DNA from: Gemmatimonadota bacterium
GTDB taxonomy: Bacteria > JAAXHH01
DNA length: 64,000 nucleotides
Reading direction: 5' to 3'
Assembly (NCBI GenBank): GCA_009838645.1
Contig: VXRC01000024.1
Coordinates: 82,494 to 146,493 of the forward strand
Position numbers and translations under genes: made by a program. Shown here piece after piece: positions 40,815 to 50,699 of this stretch. Positions within the stretch are counted from its first letter, which is position 1, and each line of letters opens with the position of its first letter. A model generated the notes under the pieces. That model was not told where the DNA came from, made no database searches, and saw only the letters and a list, made by a program, of their open reading frames with translations.

Positions 40815-41990
40815 TTGGCTCGAGTCCGGTTGAACAACCTTACGAAGCACTTCGGCGACGTGGTGGCCGTGGACGACGTGACGCTCGACATCGCCGACCG
40901 CGAGTTCCTGACGCTTCTGGGCCCCTCGGGCTGCGGCAAGACCACCCTGCTCAACATGATCGCCGGCCTGGAATCGCCCACGGCGGGCGAGGTGTGGTTC
41001 GACGACCGGAACGTGACGGCCGTGCCGCCCGAGCGGCGGGACATCGCAATGGTATTCCAGACCTACGCCCTCTATCCCCACATGAGCGTCTTCGACAACG
41101 TGGCCTTCGGTCTCAAGATGCGCGGCGTACCGGCGGAGGATCGAAAAAGACTCGTGCTGGCGGCGTCAAAGACCATGGAGATCGAACACCTGCTGGACCG
41201 CAAGCCCCGGGCGCTGAGCGGCGGGCAGCGGCAGCGGGTCGCCCTGGCCCGCGCCATCGTCCGCGATCCGGGCGTGTTCCTCCTCGACGAACCGCTGTCC
41301 AACCTGGACGCGCAGCTTCGCGTGGTGATGCGCACGGAACTGAAGCGCCTCCACGGCGAGCTCGAAATGACCTTCGTCTATGTCACCCACGACCAGGCCG
41401 AATCGCTCATCCTCTCCGACCGTATCGTGGTCATGAAGGATGGGCAGATCCAGCAGATCGGCACCCCCGAGTCCATCTACGACAGCCCCGCCAACACATT
41501 CGTGGCGGGTTTCGTGGGGAGCCCGCCCATCAACCTGCTCAAGGGTACGCTGGAGCAGACGGCCGGTGGCGCCTGGCGGGTGGTCGGCGAGGGGTACACC
41601 TGCGGCGTGGCTAAGTCATTGGTCGAGCGGATGGAACCGCCGGAAGGGCGGGAGGTTTACCTGGGCGTTCGGGCGGAGGATATCGAGGTGGGCGAGGTGA
41701 CGGCTGCGGAATCGACCGATGAGGCGCCGGTTGCGGCGACTGCGGTAGTAGCGGCGTCTGATTCCGAGTCGGACAACCCCGCGGCGAATGCCCGGGCCTC
41801 CGTGGTCGTGCGCGAACCCATGGGCAGCGACCTTTACCTTACGGTTGACGTCGGAGGTATCAACGTCAAAGTGCGCACCCGGCCGGACGTTCGTTTCGAC
41901 CGGGGCGACAGCGTGGACCTCTCTTTCGACACTGAGAAGATTCACCTGTTCGACGGGGAGAGCGGGACGTCGTTGACACCTGTTATTTAA
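40815..41990 (+). CDS. Sugar ABC transporter ATP-binding protein (MalK/UgpC type)
   Basis: A 391-residue ATPase. Walker A is [11 protein letters not shown] (about 35-45), the signature [19 protein letters not shown], and Walker [33 protein letters not shown] is the MalK-type helical part. The C-terminal OB-like TOBE domain is broken by a 40-residue Ala/Ser/Glu-rich low-complexity insert ([20 protein letters not shown]). The start is TTG at 40815 with AAGGAG eight bases upstream, a good site. It probably powers the permeases just before it, although the spacer of 70 bases leaves room for a promoter. Confidence 0.9.
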   Translation: MARVRLNNLTKHFGDVVAVDDVTLDIADREFLTLLGPSGCGKTTLLNMIAGLESPTAGEVWFDDRNVTAVPPERRDIAMVFQTYALYPHMSVFDNVAFGLKMRGVPAEDRKRLVLAASKTMEIEHLLDRKPRALSGGQRQRVALARAIVRDPGVFLLDEPLSNLDAQLRVVMRTELKRLHGELEMTFVYVTHDQAESLILSDRIVVMKDGQIQQIGTPESIYDSPANTFVAGFVGSPPINLLKGTLEQTAGGAWRVVGEGYTCGVAKSLVERMEPPEGREVYLGVRAEDIEVGEVTAAESTDEAPVAATAVVAASDSESDNPAANARASVVVREPMGSDLYLTVDVGGINVKVRTRPDVRFDRGDSVDLSFDTEKIHLFDGESGTSLTPVI

Positions 41991-42058
41991 GTCAGGGAAG
42001 TCCGGCCAGGTGTTCTTGCGCACGTATTCTGATCCCGGTTTGAAATCACGAGGTTAAA

Positions 42059-42478
42059 ATGACCGCAACATCACAGCGCGTATTGGTGGTACTGGCTTGG
42101 GCTTGTGCAGGTTGCTGGCTGATCTATTGCCTGATGCTCAGGAGCCAGTTGCCCGCTGACATGGCCATTAAGTTCAGCATGGACGGCGATCCGAACCTGT
42201 GGCTGGGGCGCGAGATGTTTATATTGATAACCGTCCTGTTGATCGCTGTCGATGCCGGAATTTTCCATCGCATGGTCAGCCAGGTCGGTGACGCATTAAC
42301 TTCAGTGGTTGTTTATGTTTTCTTTCTGTTCTACGGGGGTGTGATCGGTGTATTCTGGGAGGTCCTGGCGTTTAATTTGAGTGATTCACCCATCCAATGG
42401 ATGTGGATCGGTACATTCGCTGTCGTATCGGGTCTGATTACCCTGGTGGTCGATATGGCGGGGAGGATGTCAAAATGA
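42059..42478 (+). CDS. Small four-helix membrane protein (DUF1648-like)
   Basis: A 139-residue inner-membrane protein with about four hydrophobic helices (residues 6-24, 53-68, 80-101, 115-133). The loop LRSQLPADMAIKFSMDGDPNLWLGRE resembles the LP-x-H-F-x-x-x-G-x-P-D-x-W-G motif of DUF1648/SdpI-type proteins. Its stop overlaps the next ATG as ATGA, so the two are coupled. Role unknown; some DUF1648 relatives give immunity to membrane-active peptides, but that is only an analogy. Confidence 0.62.
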   Translation: MTATSQRVLVVLAWACAGCWLIYCLMLRSQLPADMAIKFSMDGDPNLWLGREMFILITVLLIAVDAGIFHRMVSQVGDALTSVVVYVFFLFYGGVIGVFWEVLAFNLSDSPIQWMWIGTFAVVSGLITLVVDMAGRMSK

Positions 42479-42978
42479 GATTCGGGGCACCCTGGAGTAC
42501 GTCTGTAAAAGTAACCACGATGCTGGTAGTCGTGACGATTGCCATCGTAGTGATTGTTGGAATTTCCCTTTGGGAGGATGTTAGATCCGGTTCAAGCGTC
42601 CTGATTGCCCTGTTTGCGATCGTAATTCCTGCGCTGACGCTCGTCGTGTCCGCATGCTGGATGATCCGGGGCTACACAGTCACAGGTGAAATGCTATTGG
42701 TTCTACGCCTGGGCTGGCAATCGAAGCTGGACCTGAAGGCACTGGAGTCCGTGGAGGCCGATCCGGAGGCGATGGCTCGCTCTCTCAGGACGTTCGGTAA
42801 CGGCGGGTTGTTCTGCTTCTGCGGCCGTTTCAGGAACAAGCAACTAGGCGCCTATCGCGCATACGCGACCGACCCGAAGCGGTCCGTCGTTCTGAAGTTT
42901 CAGGACCAGACTGTCGTGGTCACGCCGGACAGGCCGGATGATTTCGTCGCCTGTATTAAAGACCGGACCGGGCTTTAA
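42475..42978 (+). CDS. Membrane-anchored bacterial PH-domain protein
   Basis: A 167-residue protein with two N-terminal transmembrane helices (about 15-34 and 41-63) followed by a bacterial pleckstrin-homology-like domain: YTVTGEMLLVLRLGWQSKLDL, GNGGLFCFCGRFRNKQLGAYRAYATDP, VVLKFQDQTVVVTPDRPDDFVACI. The G-N-G-G-L-F...G-x-Y-R-A-Y-x-T-D motif is characteristic. The start is the ATG overlapping the previous stop. It is probably the partner of the upstream small membrane protein. No function can be given. Confidence 0.72.
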   Translation: MRFGAPWSTSVKVTTMLVVVTIAIVVIVGISLWEDVRSGSSVLIALFAIVIPALTLVVSACWMIRGYTVTGEMLLVLRLGWQSKLDLKALESVEADPEAMARSLRTFGNGGLFCFCGRFRNKQLGAYRAYATDPKRSVVLKFQDQTVVVTPDRPDDFVACIKDRTGL

Positions 42979-43035
42979 AATGCCACGTGTCCGAACATCG
43001 CTGCGGAGTTTTTCAGTGTGTACAAGAGGTCTGTA

Positions 43036-43743
43036 ATGGACGGTATACAGGCTGCCAGAACTTTTATGAACGTTTACTTCCCAGACTGCATCTCGGTCGT
43101 ACTATTCGGCAGCGTTGCGAGAGGCGAAGCGTCACCCCGTTCTGACCTGGATCTTCTCGTGCTCATGCCCCATGAGGTTCAACCATATCGCAGATCGTAC
43201 GCCGAGTACGGATGGTTTATCGAAGTATGGGTCGTTTCCCGGCGGTATGCTGAGGCAACAGTACGCCGACCTGATCGTAACCAAAACCCGGTCGCATTAA
43301 CTGCCTACGCCGAGGGGCTCGTTCTGAAGGACGAGCAGGATTTCGCCAAGTTACTCCGAGGAAAAGCCCGCGCGATCCTGAAAGAAGGGCCACCGCCACT
43401 GACAAACCAGGAGATCGATACGTACCGCTACGTGATTACAGACTGGCTGGACGATTTCGTGGATACGTCACAGTACGACCAGGCGATTTTGGTCGCCCAC
43501 GACCTGACGGTGAAGGCAGCAGAATTCATGGTAGCCCTGCACGGCCATTGGATCGGAGAACGCCGATGGTTGTATCGGGCGCTTCAAGATATCGATCACC
43601 CGCTAGCAGGCCGGTTTCTGGAGCAACTTGTCGGATACTGCAAGACCGGGAAAAAGGACGGCCTGGCCTCACATATAGAAGCCGTTCTGGCGTTGGCCGG
43701 TGGCAGGTTATACGCGGGATTTCAACAGGCTTTGGATGATTGA
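43036..43743 (+). CDS. Nucleotidyltransferase with C-terminal HEPN-like domain
   Basis: A 235-residue protein. The N-terminal NTase fold has an intact site G25-S26-VARG-x5-S-D37-L-D39 (VVLFGSVARGEASPRSDLDLLV). Residues about 125-225 are helical and resemble a HEPN/substrate-binding domain as in kanamycin-nucleotidyltransferase-like proteins (YRYVITDWLDDFVDTSQYDQAILVAHDLTVKAAEFMVALHGHWIGERRWL). The start ATG at 43036 has AAGAGG eight bases upstream, better than the GTG at 43018. No separate toxin gene is next to it, so a stand-alone antitoxin-like or modifying enzyme is possible. Confidence 0.75.
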   Translation: MDGIQAARTFMNVYFPDCISVVLFGSVARGEASPRSDLDLLVLMPHEVQPYRRSYAEYGWFIEVWVVSRRYAEATVRRPDRNQNPVALTAYAEGLVLKDEQDFAKLLRGKARAILKEGPPPLTNQEIDTYRYVITDWLDDFVDTSQYDQAILVAHDLTVKAAEFMVALHGHWIGERRWLYRALQDIDHPLAGRFLEQLVGYCKTGKKDGLASHIEAVLALAGGRLYAGFQQALDD

Positions 43744-43781
43744 CCCATCCTCCCCCTATACGAACCCCACGCGGCATCCCC

Positions 43782-44609
43782 TCAATACTTCTGCTCATCC
43801 GGCGCGTTCGGCTGGCCCGGATGGGATCCGCCCGCGTTCTTGGCCGTGTTCCCGCCGTCCAGCGGCATCAGCGCCCCGGTGACCCAGCTTGAGGCGTCGG
43901 AGGCGAGGAAGATGGCCAGTCCCTGGATGTCTTCCGACTTGCCCAGGCGGCCGATGGGGATGCCCCGCAGGTAGGTGTCGCCAAGCTTGGCGTCGGCGTC
44001 GATGCGCTTGCGCAGGCCTTCATTCATGATCTGGGCGCATACGATGGCGTTGACGCGCACGCCCTTGCTGCTCCACTCCGTGCTCATCTCCCGCGTCATC
44101 TGGGCCACGCCACCCATGGCGATGCTGTAGGACATGTGGCCGCGGCCGAGGGCCGACAGTCCGGCGATGGACACGATGTTGATGATGCTGCCCCGTCCGC
44201 CCTCGATCATGCGCTTCGCGCCTTCCTGGCAACTGACGTACCTTCCGACGACCAGGGTGTTCAGGGTCTGGATGAGCCCGGCCTCGGTGATTTCCAGCGG
44301 CAGTTGGTTGATGCCGCCCTCCCCGGCGATATTGGCCAGCACGTCGATGCGTCCGTAGGTTTCGTCCAGCCGTGCGAACATCTTTCGGATCTGCGCCCCG
44401 TTGGAGACGTCGCATACCACCGGCTCCGCGCGCCGGCCCCGGCGTTCGATCTCCCGGACCGTATCCTGCATGCCTTCTTCATTGATATCGGCCAGCATGA
44501 GATCCGCGCCCGCTTCGGCATAGGCGATGGACGTCGCCCTGCCCATGCCGGCGGCCGCGCCGGAGACCAGGGCCACGCGTCCGCTCAGGTCGAATAATGG
44601 ATGAGACAT
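43782..44609 (-). CDS. Short-chain dehydrogenase/reductase with a missing catalytic lysine
   Basis: A 275-residue classical SDR. The cofactor motif SGAAAGMG (residues 16-23), the D41 that favours NAD(H), NIAG at 93-96, catalytic S147 and Y161 are in place, and [15 protein letters not shown] and [13 protein letters not shown] complete the fold. The lysine of the Y-x-x-x-K motif is replaced: SYSIAMGG has Met165, codon ATG at 44115-44117 on the minus strand, where AAG would give Lys. That should cripple normal catalysis. ATG at 44609 follows GGGGGAG, and is chosen over an in-frame GTG two codons upstream. Substrate unknown. Confidence 0.87.
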   Translation of the reverse strand: MSHPLFDLSGRVALVSGAAAGMGRATSIAYAEAGADLMLADINEEGMQDTVREIERRGRRAEPVVCDVSNGAQIRKMFARLDETYGRIDVLANIAGEGGINQLPLEITEAGLIQTLNTLVVGRYVSCQEGAKRMIEGGRGSIINIVSIAGLSALGRGHMSYSIAMGGVAQMTREMSTEWSSKGVRVNAIVCAQIMNEGLRKRIDADAKLGDTYLRGIPIGRLGKSEDIQGLAIFLASDASSWVTGALMPLDGGNTAKNAGGSHPGQPNAPDEQKY

Positions 44610-44714
44610 TGCCACTCCCCCTTTGCATTTGAGACTTCTACGGCTATATTATATGGGTCGTTGCGCCCATTTATCCAGTCGAAATTACGGCCAGCCATCT
44701 CGACGGACATTCGT

Positions 44715-46697
44715 ATGCCTCCCTTCACTGTCGTCTCCGATTACGAGCCCCGGGGTGACCAACCCAGGGCGATCGAAGAACTCGTCCAGGGCGTGAACCG
44801 GGGGGACAGGCACCAGTGCCTCCTCGGCATTACGGGCAGCGGCAAGACCTACACCATGGCCCAGGTCATTGCCGAGTTGCAGAAACCCGCCCTGGTGATT
44901 TCGCCCAATAAGACCCTGGCCGCCCAGCTTTACGGCGAGTTCAAGGGGTTCTTCCCGAAAAACGCCGTCGAATACTTCATCAGCTACTACGACTACTACC
45001 AGCCGGAAGCGTACATGCCGGTGACGGATACCTATATCGAGAAGGATTCGTCGGTCAACGAGGATCTGGACAAGCTCCGTCTTCGGGCGACGAGCGCGCT
45101 GCTGGAACGGCGGGACGTGGTGATCGTCGCCTCGGTGTCCTCGATCTACAGCCTGGGGTCCCCCGACGAGTGGAAGGAGTTCATCCTTCTCGTGGACCGG
45201 GGCGAGGCATACGAGCGGGACATGATCATGCGCAAGCTGATCGACATGCACTACAACCGGAACGATTACGATTTCGCGCGGGGCACGTTCCGCGTGCGGG
45301 GGGACACCCTCGACATCCTGCCCGCGGACCAGGAGAAGGGCATCCGCATCGAGATGTTCGGCGACGAGGTCGACCGCATCACCGAATTCGATCCACTTAC
45401 GGGCGAGGTGCTGGCCGAACGGGACCGCATCGCCGTGTACCCGGCCCGCCACTTCGTCACCACGGCGCCTCGCCTGGATCAGGCCATGAAGGCCATCGAG
45501 GAGGAACTGGACGAGCGGCTTCGGGTGCTGTACGACGAGAACAAGTTGCTCGAGGCCCAGCGACTGGAACAGCGCACGCGCTTCGACCTGGAGATGATGC
45601 GGGAGATCGGGTTCTGCGCCGGCATCGAGAACTACTCCATGCACCTGTCGGGGCGGTCCCCGGGCGAGCGTCCCTTCTGCCTCTTCGACTTCTTCCCCAA
45701 TGATTTTCTGCTGGTCATCGACGAGTCCCACGTTTCCCTGCCCCAGCTCAGGGCCATGTACAACGGCGACCGGTCGCGGAAGACCACGCTGGTGGAGCAC
45801 GGATTTCGGTTGCCGTCGGCGCTGGACAACCGGCCGCTGACCTTCGAGGAGTTCGAGACGATGGTCAACCAGGTGATCTACGTGTCGGCCACGCCGGCCG
45901 ACTACGAGCTGAGCCAGTGCCAGGGCGTCGTGGTCGAACAGATCATCCGGCCCACGGGGCTGATGGACCCCGAGATCAGCGTGCAGCCCGTGGAAAACCA
46001 GATGGACGATCTCCTGACCCGGATCCGGGAGCGCGCGGACCGGCAGGAGCGGGTGCTCGTGACGACGCTGACCAAGCGGATGGCCGAGGACCTGACCGAC
46101 TATCTCAGGCAGCTGAACGTGCGGGTGCGCTATCTCCATTCCACCATTGATTCCATCGAGCGCGTCGAGATCCTCCGCGACCTGCGCCTCGGCAAGTTCG
46201 ACGTGCTCGTGGGCATCAACCTCCTCCGCGAGGGGCTCGACCTGCCCGAGGTCTCCCTGGTCGCCATCCTGGACGCGGACAAGGAGGGGTTCCTGCGGTC
46301 GGAACGCTCGCTCATCCAGACGGCGGGACGGGCGGCGCGGAACGTGCGCGGCGAGGTGATCTTCTACGCCGACAACATCACCGACTCCATGCGGCGGGCC
46401 ATGGAGGAGACGAACCGGCGGCGGGTGCTGCAGCAGGAGTTCAACGAACTGAACGGAATCGAGCCCGAGACCGTGTACAAATCCATCGAGGAGATCATCA
46501 AGACCACGGCCGTGGCCGACGTGAAAGCGGTGGACGACGACATGCCGATCCTGAACACCATCGCGAAGATGGACCAGAGCACCGTTCTGGAGGAACTAAA
46601 GCACGCCATGTACGAGGCCGCCGCCAACCTGGAGTTCGAGAAGGCGGCCAGGCTGCGCGACGAGATCAACCGGCTGGAGTCCCAACCCACGAAATGA
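44715..46697 (+). CDS. uvrB: Excinuclease ABC subunit B
   Basis: A 660-residue UvrB, the damage-verifying helicase-like subunit of nucleotide-excision repair. [24 protein letters not shown] opens the protein, Walker A is GITGSGKT, and the beta-hairpin [12 protein letters not shown] inserts between strands. [10 protein letters not shown] is the DEAD-like motif. The C-terminal [43 protein letters not shown] is motif V/VI. The final UVR helix pair ([28 protein letters not shown]) binds UvrC. The ATG at 44715 fits the family start; codons from 44601 overlap the divergent SDR promoter and are not used. Confidence 0.96.
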   Translation: MPPFTVVSDYEPRGDQPRAIEELVQGVNRGDRHQCLLGITGSGKTYTMAQVIAELQKPALVISPNKTLAAQLYGEFKGFFPKNAVEYFISYYDYYQPEAYMPVTDTYIEKDSSVNEDLDKLRLRATSALLERRDVVIVASVSSIYSLGSPDEWKEFILLVDRGEAYERDMIMRKLIDMHYNRNDYDFARGTFRVRGDTLDILPADQEKGIRIEMFGDEVDRITEFDPLTGEVLAERDRIAVYPARHFVTTAPRLDQAMKAIEEELDERLRVLYDENKLLEAQRLEQRTRFDLEMMREIGFCAGIENYSMHLSGRSPGERPFCLFDFFPNDFLLVIDESHVSLPQLRAMYNGDRSRKTTLVEHGFRLPSALDNRPLTFEEFETMVNQVIYVSATPADYELSQCQGVVVEQIIRPTGLMDPEISVQPVENQMDDLLTRIRERADRQERVLVTTLTKRMAEDLTDYLRQLNVRVRYLHSTIDSIERVEILRDLRLGKFDVLVGINLLREGLDLPEVSLVAILDADKEGFLRSERSLIQTAGRAARNVRGEVIFYADNITDSMRRAMEETNRRRVLQQEFNELNGIEPETVYKSIEEIIKTTAVADVKAVDDDMPILNTIAKMDQSTVLEELKHAMYEAAANLEFEKAARLRDEINRLESQPTK

Positions 46698-46763
46698 GGC
46701 GGGCCGTTGCCTGCCGGGTCGGTTCGCTCCCTCCCGGGCCGGCCGCGACCCGTCCACCTGCCC

Positions 46764-47486
46764 ATGCTCCTACCTCTCCAGGCTGAAAGCCCGTCCTATG
46801 GCCGGCCCGTGATCACCTACGGGCTGCTCGCGGCCAACGTGGCCGTCTTCCTGTTCCAGTTCGTCCTGGGACCGGTGGGCGAACAGATCTTCATCTTCAA
46901 GACCGCGGCCATTCCCTTCGAACTGACCCATTTCGTCGACCGGAACGAGATACCCATTCCGGGCACCTCCCTGCTTTATCCGGACGCCCTCGTGCCCTTC
47001 CCCCTGACCCTTTTCACGGCCATGTTCGTCCACGGGGGGTTCATGCACCTCGCCGGCAACATGCTGTACCTATGGATCTTCGGCAACAGCGTGGAAAGCG
47101 CCATGGGGGCGGGCCGCTACCTGCTCTTCTACCTCCTGACCGGCCTGTGCGCCACCATGGTGCACGTGGTATCCGAGCCCGATTCCGCTATCCCGATGAT
47201 CGGCGCCAGCGGGGCGATCGCGGGCATCCTGGGCGCCTATTTCATCCTGTATCCCAGGGCCTACATCAAGACCTTCGTCCTGCTGTTCATCTTCATCCAG
47301 ATCATCCACGTGCCCGCCATCATCGTACTCGGGATCTGGTTCCTGCGGCAGATCCTGGGCATCGGCAGCGACGGCGTGGCCTGGTACGCCCATATCGGAG
47401 GATTCCTCGTCGGCATGGCTCTCGTGCGGCGCTTCCTGCAGCGGCGGCCCCGAACGATTCATATCCGTCCGGGGGGCGAGTGGTGA
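46764..47486 (+). CDS. Rhomboid-family intramembrane serine protease
   Basis: A 240-residue rhomboid with about seven helices. The catalytic dyad is S149 in G-A-S-G and H210 in YAHIGGF; the oxyanion-side motif HLAGNM (95-100) and the G-x-x-x-G packing are present. MLLPLQAESPSYGRPVITYGLLAANVAVFL is the usual bacterial rhomboid N-terminus, which supports the ATG at 46764 over one at 46707. It cleaves transmembrane substrates, none predicted here. The stop overlaps the next gene by GTGA, so the two are coupled. Confidence 0.9.
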   Translation: MLLPLQAESPSYGRPVITYGLLAANVAVFLFQFVLGPVGEQIFIFKTAAIPFELTHFVDRNEIPIPGTSLLYPDALVPFPLTLFTAMFVHGGFMHLAGNMLYLWIFGNSVESAMGAGRYLLFYLLTGLCATMVHVVSEPDSAIPMIGASGAIAGILGAYFILYPRAYIKTFVLLFIFIQIIHVPAIIVLGIWFLRQILGIGSDGVAWYAHIGGFLVGMALVRRFLQRRPRTIHIRPGGEW

Positions 47487-48262
47487 GCGGACCTGCGGCG
47501 GAAACACCCTTTCTCGACACGCTCGGGATTCGCCGGGGAGACGCCGTGGCCATTGTCGGAAGCGGCGGCAAGGCCACGCTGATGTACCGGCTGGCCGGCG
47601 AGGCCGTCGACCGGGGTTACGCCGTCATCACGACGTCCACCACGCACCTGCATCCGCCGACGTCGAGGCAGACGCGCGGGTTCTACGTGACCGACGAGAC
47701 GCCGGAGTGGCTGGCGCTTGTACCCCCTGACCTGAAAACGTGCCGCCACGTGACCGTCCTGGGCGCCCGGCCCCGGCCCGACAAGCTCAAGGGGCTGGAC
47801 GCGGAGGAATTGGCGAAGTTGCGGGAGGTCTGCGCGCCCGACTTGCTGCTCATCAAGGCCGACGGCGCCCGCGCCCGTCTGTTCAAGGCGCCCGGGGACC
47901 ACGAGCCCGTGGTGCCGGCGGGGACGACACGGGGCGTGGTCGTCGCCACCCTGAGGGCCGTCGGCATCCCGCTGGACGAGCGGCAGGTGCACCGGCCGGA
48001 ACGCGTGGGCCGTCTGACCGGGTTGGGGCAGGACGAGCCGGTAACGCCCGAGATCATCGCCGGCGTCGTGAGTCATCCAGAGGCGTACCGGCGGGCCTTT
48101 CCGGAATCCGTACCCCTTTCCCTGTACCTCTCCTGCACCGGCGACGGGGAAAGCCTGGACCTGGCCCGGCGAATCGTCGCGGCCGTGCCCGGCTCGGTAT
48201 TCGAAGGTGTCTACTGCGGGGATATACAGCGGTCGAAGGCGGTGGTGTATCGGCTCGCATGA
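47483..48262 (+). CDS. YqeC-like protein (putative selenium-cofactor biosynthesis)
   Basis: A 259-residue P-loop protein resembling YqeC: AVAIVGSGGKATLMYRLAGEAVDRGYAVITTSTTHLHPP has the G-G-G-G-K-T-T-like loop (here G-S-G-G-K30-A31-T32) and the T-T-T-H motif. LLIKADGARARLFKAPGDHEPVVPAGT and VVATLRAVGIPLDERQVHRPERVG are strong YqeC blocks. YqeC is linked to selenium-containing molybdenum hydroxylases through genome context. No other selenium gene lies in the window. The GTG start at 47483 shares the GTGA with the rhomboid stop and is preferred on that ground. GGGGGG at 47471-47476 can act as ribosome site. Confidence 0.72.
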   Translation: MSGPAAETPFLDTLGIRRGDAVAIVGSGGKATLMYRLAGEAVDRGYAVITTSTTHLHPPTSRQTRGFYVTDETPEWLALVPPDLKTCRHVTVLGARPRPDKLKGLDAEELAKLREVCAPDLLLIKADGARARLFKAPGDHEPVVPAGTTRGVVVATLRAVGIPLDERQVHRPERVGRLTGLGQDEPVTPEIIAGVVSHPEAYRRAFPESVPLSLYLSCTGDGESLDLARRIVAAVPGSVFEGVYCGDIQRSKAVVYRLA

Positions 48263-48453
48263 CCTGGCGTGCGCGAGGCAGGTGCGGCCGTGTCCCCGCT
48301 GTCTCGTGCGACCCGCCATTCCGCTAAATCCGCGTTGACACTCGACGCCCGCCGTGGTACTTTCTTGCCACGTCCCGGGGCTTTCCGGATTCGGAGAAAC
48401 GGAGCGCCGCAGCGAAGGTTACGCGGGATTACCAGGGAAATCAGAGGAACGCG

Positions 48454-49506
48454 ATGAAGACGGGTATGCGCTTTTCGACACTGGTACTGTGTGCGGCCGT
48501 TTCGGCATGCACGGTCATCCTCGCCTGGGGCTGTGGCGGCGGCGATCCGGACCGGCGCGTCGTGACGGTCTATTCGCCCCACGGCAAGCCGATCCTGCCC
48601 GAGTTCGAGAAGCTCTTCGAGGCCGCTCATCCCGATGTGGACGTCCGCTGGCTCGACATGGGCTCGCAGGATGTGCTGGACCGGGTGCGTTCGGAGCGGT
48701 CCAATCCCCAGGGCGACGTCTGGTGGGGCGCGCCGGCGACCAATTTCATCCAGGCCGCCGACGAGGGCCTGCTGAGTCCCTACCGGCCGACCTGGGCGGA
48801 CGCCCTTCTTCCCGAATTCAGGGACGAGGAAGATAGGTGGTACGGCACGGCGCAGTTGATCCCGGTCATCACCTTCAACAATCTCGAGCTGACGAAGGAG
48901 ACGGCGCCCGGGGACTGGGACGAACTCCTCGATCCCCGGTGGCGGGACCTGATCGTGATCCGGTACCCGCTCGCGTCCGGCACGATGCGGACGGTCTACT
49001 CGGGGATGATCTGGCGCACGTACCGGGACACCCAGATCCCAGATGCGGGTTACGAGTGGCTCACGCGGCTCGATGCCAACACGAAGGACTACGCCGCCGA
49101 TCCGAACATGATGTTCCAGAAGCTCGCCCGCAAGGAAGGGCTGGTGTCCATCTGGCTGATGAGCGACATCATGCTGCAGGTGGACCGGTACGGCTATCCC
49201 TTCGATTTCGTGGTGCCGAGGAGCGGCGCGCCCGTGCTGACCGACGGCATCGCGCTGATCGCCAACGGCAAGAACCCCGACGACGCCCGGCTTTTCTACG
49301 AATTCGTCACCAATGTGGACCACACCGTCCTGCAGGCCACGGAGTACTACCGGATCCCTACCCGGGGCGATATCCCGAAGGACCGCCTGCCCGCGTGGAT
49401 GGCCGATCTCTCCGTCGCCCCCTTCGATATCGACTGGAAGGTCTTCTCCGAACAGTCCAGAACCTGGATGAAGTACTGGGACGACAATATCAAGGACCGG
49501 GGATAG
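48454..49506 (+). CDS. Iron/Fbp-type ABC transporter substrate-binding lipoprotein
   Basis: A 350-residue binding protein of the iron(III)/thiamine/spermidine-related family (FbpA/AfuA-like). A signal peptide (ending in ILAWGC, a slightly atypical lipobox) is followed by VVTVYSPHGKPILPEFEKLFEAAHPDVDVRWLDMGSQDVLDRVRSE. WDELLDPRWRDLIVIRYPLASGTM and GLVSIWLMSDIMLQVDRYGYPFDFVVPRSGAPVLTDGIALIANGKNPDDARLFYEFV are the family's core. The tyrosine pair used by FbpA for iron is not clearly visible, so the ligand may not be iron. It heads a three-gene importer with the ATPase and permease below. Confidence 0.87.
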   Translation: MKTGMRFSTLVLCAAVSACTVILAWGCGGGDPDRRVVTVYSPHGKPILPEFEKLFEAAHPDVDVRWLDMGSQDVLDRVRSERSNPQGDVWWGAPATNFIQAADEGLLSPYRPTWADALLPEFRDEEDRWYGTAQLIPVITFNNLELTKETAPGDWDELLDPRWRDLIVIRYPLASGTMRTVYSGMIWRTYRDTQIPDAGYEWLTRLDANTKDYAADPNMMFQKLARKEGLVSIWLMSDIMLQVDRYGYPFDFVVPRSGAPVLTDGIALIANGKNPDDARLFYEFVTNVDHTVLQATEYYRIPTRGDIPKDRLPAWMADLSVAPFDIDWKVFSEQSRTWMKYWDDNIKDRG

Positions 49507-49581
49507 CTCTATTCGCCCGCCGTTACGGCCCGTTTCGATCTAAGCCTTGTTCTGATCCGCGCCCCATTCTGATCTCCGCCC

Positions 49582-50691
49582 ATGGCCCAGGTCACCCTCA
49601 ATCGCCTCACCAAGCACTTCGATGACACCCCGGTCGTGAAGGGCATCAGCCTGACGGTGGCCGACGGCGAGTTCTTCAGTCTCCTCGGCCCGAGCGGATG
49701 CGGCAAGACGACCATACTCCGCATGATCGCCGGGTTCATCTTCCCCACCTCCGGCACCGTGCTCTTCGACGACCAGGACGTCACCCACGTACCCGCCAAC
49801 CGGCGGAACACCGGGATGGTGTTTCAGAACTACGCCCTCTTCCCCCACATGACCATATTCGAGAACGTGGCCTTCGGCCTGCGCACTCGGAAGGTGGCTG
49901 CGGCCGAGGCTTCGGATCGCGTGGCGCGGGCTCTCGACCTGGTGGGACTGGCCGGCTTGGAACAGCGCCCCGTACCCCAGTTGTCCGGCGGACAGCAGCA
50001 GCGAGTGGCCCTCGCGCGGGCCGTGGTCATCGAACCCGACCTGCTGCTGCTCGACGAGCCGCTGTCCAACCTGGACGCCAAGCTGCGGGAAGAGACCCGG
50101 GACCAGATCCGGGAACTGCAGACCAAGCTGGGCATCACGGCCGTCTACGTCACCCACGACCAGGAGGAGGCGCTGGCCGTTTCCGATCGGATCGCGGTGA
50201 TGGAGGAGGGCGAGTGCCGGCAGCTGGACCGCCCCGACGCGATCTACCGCAGGCCGGCCAACCGGTTCGTGGCCGCCTTCATGGGCAACATGAACCTCTG
50301 GGAAGGCGTGCTGGAGAAGGACGGGGAAAGGACGGTTTTCCGGCACGCGAGCGGACTGGCCGTCACCTTGTCCGCGACGCTCTCGACGTCTTCGCCGGCC
50401 GAGGCCGACACCGCGCCGGCCGATGACGCGCCGGCCGGTCCCGAAGGCCCCGTTTTCCTGGCCCTGCATCCCCAGGCCGTGCGGTTGACCGACGAGGATA
50501 CGGAAGACACGGTGGACGGCGTCGTGACCACCCGGCGTTTCAAGGGCGCGACGGTCGAGTTCACCGTCGATGCCGGGGGCGTTTCCATCCAGGTCGTGGA
50601 GAACGCGGAAGGCCCGATGGCCGGGTGTCAACCCGGCGATGCCGTGCGCGTCCGCACCCCCGGCGACCAGGCGGTCATCCTGAGGGATTGA
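49582..50691 (+). CDS. Fbp/Pot-type ABC transporter ATP-binding protein
   Basis: A 369-residue ATPase of the FbpC/PotA group. Walker [13 protein letters not shown] (34-45), signature [19 protein letters not shown], Walker [38 protein letters not shown] is the D-loop/H-loop region. The C-terminal TOBE domain is present (FLALHPQAVRL, TRRFKGATVEFTVDAGGVSIQV), interrupted by a short Ala/Glu/Pro-rich linker. The ATG at 49582 starts after ATTCTGATCTCCGCCC; no strong ribosome site. It overlaps none of its neighbours but follows the binding protein by 75 bases and precedes the permease by eight. Confidence 0.9.
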   Translation: MAQVTLNRLTKHFDDTPVVKGISLTVADGEFFSLLGPSGCGKTTILRMIAGFIFPTSGTVLFDDQDVTHVPANRRNTGMVFQNYALFPHMTIFENVAFGLRTRKVAAAEASDRVARALDLVGLAGLEQRPVPQLSGGQQQRVALARAVVIEPDLLLLDEPLSNLDAKLREETRDQIRELQTKLGITAVYVTHDQEEALAVSDRIAVMEEGECRQLDRPDAIYRRPANRFVAAFMGNMNLWEGVLEKDGERTVFRHASGLAVTLSATLSTSSPAEADTAPADDAPAGPEGPVFLALHPQAVRLTDEDTEDTVDGVVTTRRFKGATVEFTVDAGGVSIQVVENAEGPMAGCQPGDAVRVRTPGDQAVILRD

Positions 50692-50699
50692 ACCGGACC

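Noticed and set aside
44685-46139. A 484-codon open frame antisense to uvrB
   Set aside because: Same cause as above; uvrB is unmistakable on the + strand and the antisense product matches no family.
47483-48262. Evidence for selenocysteine use
   Set aside because: No in-frame TGA within a plausible selenoprotein, no selenocysteine tRNA and no sel gene is present in the window.
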